DNA from: Acanthornis magna
Taxonomy: Eukaryota; Chordata; Aves; Passeriformes; Acanthizidae
NCBI GenBank assembly: GCA_036785705.1
Contig: JAWUZG010000299.1
Location: 930,001 to 994,000 of the forward strand
Reading direction: 5' to 3'
Length of the DNA: 64,000 bases
The translations under genes were made by a program, and so were the position numbers. This document shows, piece after piece, positions 14,067 through 22,870 of this stretch. Every line of letters begins with the position of its first letter. Positions within the stretch are counted from its first letter, which is position 1. The notes under the pieces are model-generated. The model had not been told where the DNA came from. It searched no databases and worked only from the letters and a program-made list of their open reading frames with translations.

Positions 14067-15050
14067 ATATCTTATGATGGTTTGTGTTGGAAGAGACTTT
14101 AAAGCTCATCAGTTCCACTCCCTGCTATTGGCAGGGACACCTTCCACTGTCCCAGGCTGCTCCAAGCCCCATCCAACCTGGCCTTGATCACTTCCAGGGA
14201 TGGCGCAGGCACAGCTTCTCTGGGCACCTGTGCCAGGGCCTCAGCACCCTCACAGGGAAGAATTCCTTCTCAATATCCCATCTAACCCTGCCCTCTGTCA
14301 GTGGGAAGGCATTCCCCCTTGTCCTGTCACTCCAGGCCCTTGTTCAAAGACTCTCTCCAGCTCTCTCTCCTTTGATCGTTTTTGTGGTCTCCTCTGGATT
14401 TGCTGCAACAGTTCAATGTCCTTCTTATGTTGGAAGTCACAGAGCTGGAGGCAGCTCTGCAGGTGGGGTCTCATGAGAGCAAAGCAGAAGGGCAGAATCC
14501 CCCCTCCCCTGCTACCCCCACTGCTGGGGATGCAGTTGAGGACATGGGGGTTTCTGGGGCCACTTCAGGTTGAGCTACAGCAACAGGCAACCCAAGTCCT
14601 TCACCCCAGAGCCACTTGCAATTCTTTCTCCCCCCAGTCTGTAGTCATGCTTGGGTTTGCCCCAAACCAGGTGGGGCATCCTTTCCCTGCAGCATGTGAC
14701 CGCACATCACAGCTTGGTGTAATCAGCAAACATGCTGAAGGTGCCTCGATCCCACAGTCCATGTCACCAACAAGGGTGTTAAACAGCTTCCGTTGCAATA
14801 CTGACCCCTGAGGATCAAAATCATCAGTGCACATTGGGTTACTGACCATAACATTCAGAGTTTAACCATCCAGCCAATTCCATACGCAGCAAGTGATCCA
14901 TCTGTTAAATCCATGTGTGTCAAGTTTAGAGACGAGTATGTAATTTGGAACAGTGTCAAATGCTTTGCACAAATCCAGTTAGTTGATATTTCAAGCACTG
15001 TACAAAACAAGGTACTTTTGTGCAGCTGCTGCCATGGCATTTACTGAGCA
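14067..15050 (-). mobile_element. CR1 LINE 3' part, minus strand
   Basis: A well-preserved CR1 read on the minus strand. On the plus strand it shows GGCAGGGACACCTTCCACTG, CCATCCAACCTGGCCTTGAT, GTCACAGAGCTGGAGGCAGC and, towards 14940, a diverged form of the CR1 coding end (fragment TGTCAAATGCTTTGCAC). The long plus-strand frames at 14084-14811 are antisense to this element and are not genes. Confidence 0.9.
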
Positions 15051-15054
15051 AATA

Positions 15055-15950
15055 ATATTAATACCACTGTGTGATAAAAGCGACTGATGTCTAGCTAACA
15101 GTGGTTAGTGGTTTCTCTTCCTTTGATGGATCACCCACTTCACCTGCTCTAAATAATGAAACTAGAATAAGCTATGGAATATGCAAAGCTCAGCAGCACC
15201 TCTTACACATTACATGAAACTCTAGCATGCACAGCTGTTTAGTTTTATGTTTTGTCAGAGCAGTGTTTAGGGAGGGAGGATAAATTAGCTATAGCCATAG
15301 GGGAAAGAGAAGGTGCAAATGAGATTTATTCCATTCACTGAAAATAATGGCAATATATCAAGTACATAACAGGCTCAGTGAATCATCCAGGAGAACTGTT
15401 CTCTATTTTCTTGAACTTTAAGACTATTTTTTTTAATCGTCTTTACCCTTTCAGATTTCTAAAATGGCCTTTAAATTATCTGAGAAGACTCTCAGAGATA
15501 TAGATGATGACACAAGTTATAAGTGGCAAAATTAAAACACTTTTTAATATTCTTCTGACTTAAATAGTTCTTCAGAGAAAAAGAAAAATATGGTTGTTCT
15601 TCAGAGTACTTAGCTTGTACGCCATGTAAACATACATATTATGCTATTCCATTTTTTACTGTATGAAAAATGACTGTAGGTTGAACCTCCATGTTTTCTC
15701 CACAGAAGAAAACCCACCTGTTTGTGACAATCCTTCTGTTCCTTGCAGTTTCATCCTTATTTCTACACATACCATCTGAACTGGATAAAATCCTTCAAAC
15801 ACACTAAATCCCAAGGGCTGTTTATGATGGCAAAATACAAAACAGTTGTAGGCAGGAGTGTAATTTTCTTTGCCTCTCTCTTCTGTATTTTACCAAAATC
15901 TGACAACATAGTCTTGTTACCGGAAATCTGTAAAAATACAAACTCCGTAA
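15055..15950. other. No gene or repeat recognised
   Basis: AT-rich DNA; nothing supported. Confidence 0.55.
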
Positions 15951-15956
15951 CTCCAA

Positions 15957-16384
15957 TGTAGAAGTAGGAAGTAGGCATTCTTTATTCAGCTGGATGCACA
16001 AGAGGATATCTCCTCCGAAATATCCTGCATGCTGAGGACAGAAAATGCTCCTGTTCAGATACTATATTTCACACACATGCATATCTTTTCCCAAAAGAAA
16101 CATGCATAGGATAATCATTTCCCTCAGGCCATTAACACATGTTCTCTCCCCTCTATGCACACATTCTTCGGTCCTGGGGGTTCTCTTTGGTGGTCCCTGG
16201 TGGTCAGCGACCCCAAAGTCATACCTGACCACATGGTGAACTGGTAAAAGCTGGCATAACTGGGCTGGTTGCTTTCTACTTCTTCCTGCAGAATAAGCTT
16301 TGTGTGGTTCCATAGGCCAGTGTTTTTTGAAGAACGAGCATTGTTTGAACCCACCAAGTACAATTAATTCTTCATCTGGCAACA
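15957..16384 (-). repeat. 3' LTR of a truncated endogenous retrovirus
   Basis: Read on the minus strand the element starts TGTTGCCAG at 16384, directly after a purine tract (TTAAAGTGGGAGAG, 16398-16385) that acts as polypurine tract, and ends CTTCTACA at 15957. AATAAA (plus-strand TTTATT, 15981-15986) lies near its end. The 428-base length and the TG...CA ends fit a retroviral LTR. The partner 5' LTR of the same family is not in the window. Confidence 0.7.
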
Positions 16385-16398
16385 CTCTCCCACTTTAA

Positions 16399-16995
16399 GG
16401 CTTGGGAAGCTTGTTTTCCCTTCAAGCCTTCCTGAGCATCACTTTACTGCTTTGCTAACCTCAAATAGATTCCTCACCTTGCAATATCAATCATGTTTTT
16501 TATGCTGCTTAAAGCATCATAATTGCAGTTATTAGTACAACTACAATCATATGCCACAAAAAATCAACCAGTCGGAGGAAATCAAAGTTCTTCAAATGTT
16601 TTATTTAACCATCCATTTTCTAATCGTAGTCTTAATTCTCTGCTAGATACAGCAACAGGTTTTAATCTGATTATACAATTTAGTAGGCACATTTGAAATA
16701 TGCACACAAGTGTTGTTTAAATGCAAATAACCGCACACTCTATTTTCATGTAAAAACAATAAATCTAGAGCCAATCTGTTTCCTAGGCTCATTTTTGTTG
16801 TTGCTTGCAATTGTTCATTTTTTTCAACAAATCCTAATTGAGTCGCATTGGCTAAAGTTCCAATTTGTCCATGTGTCCATCATAAGGAATAATTTCCTTG
16901 TATTCCTTTCAAATTTGCATAGATGTTATTTCCTTCCCACGTATGTTCCCATATTTTTGTCAGATTACTAAGACTCCCCATGAAACTGGATTTTC
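16399..16995 (-). pseudogene. env: Env transmembrane-subunit remnant
   Basis: The minus strand translates over 16990-16650 into a decayed retroviral Env TM region. It reads MGSLSNLTKIWEHTWEG, then, after an in-frame stop, LGNRLALDLLFLHENRVCG followed by a second Cys eight residues on. The NRLALD...C block is the heptad-repeat and loop segment seen in class I fusion subunits, and lies just before the polypurine tract and LTR as expected for the 3' end of env. Several stops make it non-functional; SU and the membrane anchor are not readable. It could be gamma- or alpha-like; I cannot decide. Confidence 0.6.
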
Positions 16996-17024
16996 TGCTG
17001 ATGTTGGTATCGGTAAGTGTTATG

Positions 17025-17042
17025 ACCCTGCCAACTACGCCA
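17025..17042 (-). other. Probable tRNA primer binding site
   Basis: The plus strand reads ACCCTGCCAACTACGCCA, which ends in CCA like a tRNA acceptor end, so the minus strand is its complement TGGCGTAG..., six bases inside the LTR at 17049-17947. The pairing tRNA was not identified. It supports that LTR being a 5' LTR rather than a solo copy. Confidence 0.5.
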
Positions 17043-17048
17043 ATAAAA

Positions 17049-17152
17049 TGTTGTGATCCGGTTATTAAGGTCCATTGGAAATATCTCTGCCCGAATTAAG
17101 GTGCAAATGAGACCATGTGCCAGTCAATAGTATGGGTTATATTTGATAGTAA

Positions 17153-17188
<36 letters not shown>

Positions 17189-17947
17189 AAAAGCAGAAGA
17201 AAAGAGGTAGAGGGACAGAAAGAGAGTGACAGAGACTGAAAAAACAAAATATCACCATCCATGGATCCTAACAATGTTGCATTGATCTTCTCCACCTGGT
17301 CTTCTTGGTGGTGATGGTCCCCCGAAAAGCACAGGATCCCATGGGTTAATAGTCACTCAGGCCAGGTGGCAATGTCCAGGCATGTTCCCCCAGGGTGGGG
17401 GGACAGCCTCTTGCAGCACACTCTGGATCTGTTTCATCATATGCAGTCCTGTGGTGCAAGGCCTCTGGGGAGCACTTTGGGGGGGTCTTTGAGGGATTAT
17501 GACACCCCCTCAGCTGTCTCTCACAGGAATGTCCCATGGATGAGGCCTGTAGAGTTGGGGGTTCCACAGCTCGGCCAGTTTGTAAGGGAAGATGGGCGTT
17601 TATTGCCTCTGACCAGAGGTTATGCCATACACCCCAAAACCTTATCCTCCTCTGTCGGTTGGGGGGAGGTAGTCTGTGTAAGCCTGGCTTCTTTGAGATG
17701 TGGTCTCCCCCACCCCAATGCTCAGCCAGGGGTGATTCTCAGAGCAGCTCATGGGTTTGGCCTTATGTGAATGCATTCCTTCAGCCTGAGGTGATTGAAA
17801 AATAGGTTTCTCTTTATCTAACCTCAGCAGTTTGACTTTCAGTCCAAAGTCCCAGTCAGGTATCTTCAAGGGAGGCTTCTTTGTAGCTTCATTATACAGT
17901 TTTTGTTACAATGAGCAAAGCTTTATATCAATGTTTGAGCTCTGACA
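17049..17947 (-). repeat. 5' LTR, minus strand, related to the LTR at 29845-30879
   Basis: The plus strand starts TGTTGTGATCCGGTTATTAA and ends CTCTGACA, and is similar along its length to 29845-30879, including a GA microsatellite (about 17157-17185), GGATCCCATGGGTTAATA-type text and the CACTTTGGGGGGGTCTTTGA block near 17480. No flanking duplication is visible. A PBS-like sequence lies on its internal side, so it appears to be the 5' LTR of a provirus whose body has been lost. Confidence 0.75.
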
Positions 17948-18129
17948 GTAAGCAAGCTATTACAGAACTCTTAAGCAAAAAAACAAGTAACACAAATTCC
18001 CCCCGCAAGAAATAAAACAGAAAACAATCTTGTTTCCTCCATATTTCATGCATAAAGGATTATCTGGCTGTTTCAGGTTACAGGGAAGGTATAACCAAAA
18101 ACTATGTATTCTATTACAATCTCCATAAG

Positions 18130-18330
18130 CTGTTAAAGACAGGTAGGGCAGTGTTCTTTATGTTCAGCATGACTCAGCCCTGATAACACCATCAGGGGCT
18201 ATCTATCTCTGCTAATGGGCCATCAAGGTCTCCAGGAATGACTCATAGAATTAGTTCATCCCATTGTGCCATGCCCCAGCTAGAGAAGAGGAACTGAACA
18301 TTCCTACCTGCATTAAAGGTGAGACTTAGT
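18130..18330 (+). repeat. Older LTR, left half, interrupted by provirus C
   Basis: This stretch (AAGACAGGTAGGGCAGTG... to ...GGTGAGACTTAGT) appears to continue at 22287 on the far side of provirus C, where the text goes on to a typical LTR end with a polyadenylation-like ATTAAA. Left boundary uncertain; it could begin up to 150 bases further left. Confidence 0.4.
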
Positions 18331-18596
18331 TGTAGCATCAGGGAGTAAGGCAATGATCTCCTTAGGTGGTGTTCAGAAAATCGTCTATTAACTGGAGAAC
18401 AAGCCTTTTTATGCCCTCCATTTGGTGGGCTAGGCAAGGATTGGCTGTGTACCTGTCAATCATGCACCTTTCTATCCAATCACCATACAGGGTCTATGCA
18501 TCTCACTGACCAATCAGTGCCTCTCACAGGAGGACTTCCTTTGTGAGCAGCAGTGTAACAATATCTTAAAAGTAAGCCTTTTACCTACCTCCCACA
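18331..18596 (-). repeat. Provirus C 3' LTR
   Basis: Starts TGTGGGAGG on the minus strand right after the polypurine tract and ends ATGCTACA. A TATA-like GCATAAAAAGG lies about 18398-18408 (minus). 266 bases; partner of 22022-22286. Confidence 0.85.
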
Positions 18597-18610
18597 TCTC
18601 CCCCTTCTTT
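18597..18610 (-). other. Provirus C polypurine tract
   Basis: Minus-strand AAAGAAGGGGGAGA directly abuts the LTR start. A second similar purine run (AAAGAAAGGGGGAG) is about 215 bases upstream, near 18808-18825. Confidence 0.75.
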
Positions 18611-19139
18611 GTTTATTCAATGAAAACACAAACCATATCTTGAAACTGAGGTTATTTAGAAAAATCTGAATAAATAATAAAGCAACAACCTTTTAAAAAC
18701 ACCAACATGAACAATATCAATTCGCACACACCATGATGAAACCCATTTCATGTGATGACCTGTGGAGAACCTCCGCCCCATGTTCATAATCTGTCATGTA
18801 GGCCCCATGACTCCCCCTTTCTTTTGTTTCTAAGCTGGGCTATCACCAGTTTTAATAGTGTTTGGGAAATCTAAAATGGTAACGCAGGTTGGCCAGTGCC
18901 AATAGACATTACAGGCCTTCTCTCCAATGTGTGTGGTTGCCATTAAAAACGAAAATAAGTGTTTAATTCTGTAAAAAAAAAAAAAAAGGGGATAAGAGAG
19001 CTCTCTAAATGAAAACAGAATCATTTACAGTATTAGCGATTTCTGTACTGAAATTAAAATGTGATTAGGGCATCCCCTGTTCACATTTTTGTGTCACTTT
19101 GGAGCTTCTGCAGCCTCCCCTTGCCTTTTTTCCATGCTA

Positions 19140-19297
19140 ATATTTGTAAAAGGTTCTTATAAAACAGCAAAATTTGAAACTTCAGGGTGCACAGGTATGG
19201 TAAACAAAAAAGAGTCTTTCAGATCTGTAACTACTAGAGGCCAATTGAGGGGAATCATTTCAGGTGATGAAAGTCCAGGATACATAATACAGGTGTG
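19140..19297 (-). pseudogene. pol: Provirus C reverse transcriptase stub
   Basis: Immediately downstream of the protease in another frame, the minus strand reads IPLNWPLVVTDLKDSFLFTI, which is the conserved block around the first catalytic Asp of betaretroviral reverse transcriptase. A disturbed continuation lasts some 25 codons and then recognisable sequence stops. There is no YMDD, RNase H or integrase anywhere in this provirus, so pol was lost by internal deletion. The fingers part that should precede it is also absent. Confidence 0.65.
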
Positions 19298-20056
19298 TTA
19301 GGCCAAATCTATCTTTATGTTTGCTCCAAATTGTCCTAAAACATCCCTTCCCCATAATGTACATGGTATGCCAATGATAAATGGTGCAGTCCGAGCACTT
19401 TGTCCATCGGGGCCAATAACAAGCCAGAGGTGTGCACTCTGTCTGGGGTGCTGCATTCCTCCTACCCTGATTAGGGTCGAGGTGGGGTTAATTGTGGGCC
19501 AATCAATAGGCCATTCATTGCTTTTTATGATGGAGACATCTGCTCCGGTATCAACAAGACCTTTAAATTTTCTGCCATCTATGCTGTATACCAGGCTTGG
19601 CTGAGCTGTTGAGACAGAACTTGACAAAAAAATTCGTGGCTGGCCTGTGCCCCCAAAACTACCTGTGCCACATTCACCCTTACCACCAGGAGTTTTATTT
19701 GAAAATGGAATAAGCTGTGCAAAACACTGACCTGCAGGTATGAAGCAAGGTGGCTCAGGAGTCCACAGCATAATCTGTATTTCACCCTCATAATCTGAAT
19801 CAGTAACACCAGGTAACACAAAAAGCCCCAATTTCATGATGGAAGAATATCCCATTAATAAAGCATGCAGATCATTTCCAAGTGGTCCCCACACTCTTGT
19901 AGGAATTAAATGCAATGAGGTGGTCATAAGGGTTACTGCATTTCTGGCGGCCAAATCCAGTCCTTCACTGCCTGTGGTTGCAGGCAGGAGCTCACTTGCC
20001 AAGTGTTCTGTCTCACATATTTTTTTATTTCTGTGGGGCATGCGGACCTGCCCCAC
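19298..20056 (-). pseudogene. pro: Provirus C dUTPase-protease
   Basis: An uninterrupted 252-codon minus-strand frame. The N-terminal half is a dUTPase: GSEGLDLAARNAVTL (about residues 30-44), a long middle segment and GVTDSDYEGEIQIML (about 83-97), ending PAGQCFAQLIPF. The C-terminal half is an aspartic protease with active site DTGADVSII (DNA 19552-19538), flap-like VGGMQ and a GRDVLGQFG near the end. dUTPase fused before protease is the betaretrovirus pro arrangement. The frame would be reached by -1 frameshifting from gag, and the start given is only the first Met in the open frame. No stop interrupts it, which is notable in so old a copy. Confidence 0.85.
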
Positions 20057-20808
20057 ACCAGCAGATTCCCGACTGCAATGCCTCTCCCTTCACTGTGTAT
20101 CAAGACAGGTATTCAGCAGCCGAATGTTTCACTTTTCCACATCAGGGACAATCTCCAGGAGGCCGTTTTGTTTCCTCCCCTTGCTGTGGACAATCTCTTT
20201 TAAAGTGATGAACAGCATTTAAACCAACCTCCCTCTTCCCGCCCTGGAACCCAGAGGTGTGTGGCTAAAGCTATGGCCAAAGAGCAGGTGTTGAAAGCAG
20301 CAGAACACACATTTTGACATGCCCTGGCCATGTCTGTGATATCACAAGTATGAGGATTGTGAACAGTTATCAATGCTTTCCTACCCTTGTCGTTTGCATT
20401 TGCAAAAGCAAGCTGCTGTAATATGATATTCCTGGCTTCATTGTTATCAGCTTGCCAGGAGATCACAGCTTGCAATCTATCAATGAACTCCACAAATGAT
20501 TCTGCAGGATCCAGCAAAATCTTAGCAAAAGATGTTAGAATCGATGCCCACTCCCGGGAGCTGGCGCAGAGCCTGCAGAGCTAGCGTGTGATGATGTCAT
20601 AGACATTGCATGGGTAGTCTGTCTGTGCTGCAGAAGTTGCGTTTGGACCCTCCCTGTGAGCTGAGTTACAACAACAGGTGGATTTCTGCTCTGCAAAACG
20701 TCTCCCTGAGTTGTATACAGTTCCTGGTAGTCTGTAAGCCAGAGCGTGAACTGTGTCATAGATAAAATCATTTTCATTACGCTTTTCCAATCTGTGGGGT
20801 AAAAACAT
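20057..20808 (-). pseudogene. gag: Provirus C gag capsid and nucleocapsid, broken
   Basis: The capsid N-terminal part lies in the 20777-20535 frame (LWLTDYQELYTTQGDVLQ) and the C-terminal domain in 20517-20200, starting DPAESFVEFIDRLQAVI, which is the major homology region that all orthoretroviral capsids share. Below that, 20200-20057 reads a decayed nucleocapsid: HFKRDC from the end of a first zinc knuckle, then a damaged second knuckle (CGKVKHSAAEY) with Cys codons lost and two stops. Frameshifts near 20530 and stops disable the gene. Confidence 0.75.
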
Positions 20809-21206
20809 AGGTAGAACTTATGGACTCCAAGTAACCTGAAACGTTGATGGGAAGTTTAACCACTTTCCTTTACCAATTCCCTCAGTTCTTTAACAACTTT
20901 ATAATCTAAGTCCTTATGATAAGGGCGCCAATCCGGTGCATAGATAACAGGACAGGCTGTAACAACTTCAAAATCACCTTATTTCATCACCTCTTCTTTA
21001 CATTTCCCCCAGTGCCACACGGTGACATTGTCGTCACGATCGCGTGGTTCTTCACTAATATCGCTCCGTTGGGAACACAGCCACATATCACAGCAGTGTT
21101 GCGTGGCGCCACTGCCGTTGCGCACACCACTACCGCGGTCGCATGGGCTGACGCCGTCACCACTGACACAGTCTTGCGGGCTGCTGGTGCTGCGGCCACC
21201 GTGGTC

Positions 21207-21851
21207 TCAAGAGCTGCCACGGCCACCGCCGTCATGTGGCCTGCCACCGCCATGGCACAGGCTTCCACCACGGCCACTTGGGCTGCTGCTGCAGCACGGG
21301 CTGTCACTGCAGCCACATGGGCTGCTGCCACAGCACGGTGAGTACACATCTACCTCCCATTCCACATCTGAGGGTCCCAAGTCATAAAGATTGAGTGGGT
21401 CAGGATCATATGCACTGACCTCAGAATCGCAGAAACTAGGTGCAGGCGGGGCGGATGGCTCCACAAAATGGCAGTTTGCACAATCAAGATGGCAGCTGTT
21501 TATGCTGTTTGCAGTTTTGGCGTGGTTTTCAGTTCCAAGATGGTGGCCATTTGCATGGTTTTCTGTTTCAGCACACTTTTCTTTCAGAGCTGCCATTATC
21601 ATGCTCCATGTAGAGAGATGGCTACAAGCTTCAAATTCACCATTTCTGGCAATATCAAAGAGCCTCTGTCCCACTGTCTCCCAGGTCTCCAATTCAAAAA
21701 CCTCGGCAAAGGGGAAGTCTTTTACATAGATAGACATGCAGTCCTGCAAAGCATATAAGTTAGCATTGGAGATGTCTACATTTTTCCAATGCAGAAGCCC
21801 TCTTATGGAATCCAGGCTCCGCCTTTGCTCCAGAGAAATTCTATTTCCCAT
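21207..21851 (-). pseudogene. gag: Provirus C gag matrix and linker
   Basis: Opens MGNRISLEQRRSLDSIRGLL at 21851, with Gly2 for myristoylation and a helix-rich matrix of about 95 residues (WKNVDISNANLYALQDCM, then FDIARNGEFEACSHLSTWSM), as in betaretroviral Gag. After about residue 150 the frame enters a Gly/Ser/Cys-rich low-complexity linker encoded by GC-rich DNA (21345-21100). It is separated from capsid by frameshifts. The start is the first Met downstream of the PBS, about 150 bases inside the provirus. Confidence 0.8.
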
Positions 21852-21999
21852 TCTTCCCTGCCGCTCACCTTAAATATAGGCGTGAAGCACACGTCCTTTG
21901 GTTCTTTCCCTGGAACTTCCTTTTCTTGTTGTTTAAATCCTTAAGTCTAGCAGGGAGATACTACTGGCACAGCCTATTTCCTTTCACTGTGTTTTATAA

Positions 22000-22019
22000 G
22001 TCCCTGTGTCAGGCGGCCA
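22000..22019 (-). other. Provirus C primer binding site (tRNA-Lys-like)
   Basis: Minus strand TGGCCGCCTGACACAGGGAC, two bases inside the 5' LTR. It resembles the Lys primer site, with small insertions. Provirus A has a related site. Confidence 0.65.
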
Positions 22020-22021
22020 TT

Positions 22022-22286
22022 TGTAGCATTGGGGAGCAAGGCAACAGTCTCCTTAGGTGATGGTCAGAAAATCTTCTATTAACCACAGAACAAGCCTTTC
22101 TATACCCCCCACTTGGTGGGCTAGGCGTGGATTGGCTGTGTACCTGTCAATCATGCACCTTCCCATCCAATCACCATACAGTGTCCACGCATCTTCTTGC
22201 TGACCAATCAGTGCCTCTCACAGGAGGCTCTCCTTCATGAGCAAGAGTGTAACAAGATCTTAACAGTAAGCCTTTTATCTTCTGCA
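22022..22286 (-). repeat. Provirus C 5' LTR
   Basis: 265 bases, starts TGCAGAAG and ends ATGCTACA on the minus strand; aligned along its length with 18331-18596, including the CCAATCA-type and TGACAGGTACACAGCC segments. Confidence 0.85.
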
Positions 22287-22614
22287 CTTTGGAACACTGG
22301 ACTACCATTTCCACTGGATTCCCAGAGGACAAGAGCTCAAGAGTCACCACTGGACCTCCAGAGACAGGCCAGTTCTTTCTTCAGGATCACCGCCTCAACC
22401 AGACCACATCCATCACTCCAAAAGGACTGTAGCCACCATTTAACTGGACTGCTACCACCACCCTGACCAAGAGGGTGGCAGGCTGTGTTCAGACTCTGTC
22501 AGTTTAAGCTGGCATTTCTGTATTACTGTTTTTTACTTTGATTTTTCCTATTAAATTGTCGTTCTGACTTGTGTGGGGTTAATTCCTCCACTGGTTTTCT
22601 TCCAAACTAACACA
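22287..22614 (+). repeat. Older LTR, right half
   Basis: Continues the LTR broken at 18330: ACACTGGACTACCATTTCCA..., GGGTGGCAGGCTGTGTTCAG, CTCTGTCAGTTTAAGCTGGC, and a polyadenylation-like ATTAAA, ending near CTAACACA. Plus orientation inferred from the position of the polyadenylation-like signal. Confidence 0.5.
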
Positions 22615-22689
22615 TCAACAGTTCACAATGACAGGGGATTGCTGGTTTTACCCATGTGGGATGAAACCAAAGCTGTGATGAACCTGTCT

Positions 22690-22870
22690 GCAGAGGAAAA
22701 GATTTCTTCCTGATGTCTAATCTAAATCTCCTTCACCTTAAAGATACTGTAAAGGAAGATAAAGTTTGAAATCTGAAAAACAGGAATTTAGAGGTATTTC
22801 AGTAACATGCAAAAGTATAGTTCAGGTGCTGCTTAGAAACATAAAATAATTGGTGCTAATAATCCCAATT
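22690..22870 (+). repeat. Copy 1 of a dispersed duplicate (partner 36275-36460)
   Basis: Both copies share CTAATCTAAATCT, CTTAAAGATACTG, GGAAGAT, CAATCTGAAAAA or close variants, GATTTAGAGG and ATTTCAGTAAC in the same order over about 180 bases. The first bases are CR1 3' sequence; the rest is not CR1 as I know it. Homology may extend further in decayed form. Confidence 0.6.

Larger units (their letters stand above)
18331..22286 (-). mobile_element. Provirus C: betaretrovirus-like ERV with both LTRs, internally deleted
   Basis: A minus-strand provirus of 3956 bases. In transcription order: 5' LTR (22286-22022), PBS (22019-22000), gag matrix (21851 onward), capsid and nucleocapsid (to about 20057), dUTPase-protease (20056-19298), a short reverse transcriptase stub, about 540 bases of unreadable 3' sequence, polypurine tract and 3' LTR (18596-18331). 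Most of pol and essentially all of env are gone. Flanking six-mers cttagt (18325-18330) and ctttgg (22287-22292) match at four of six positions, consistent with an old target duplication. The two LTRs differ at roughly one base in eight by eye, so it is much older than proviruses A and B. Confidence 0.85.

Noticed and set aside
17024..17042. CCA-ended sequence as a tRNA gene
   Set aside because: No cloverleaf upstream; position beside an LTR indicates a primer binding site.
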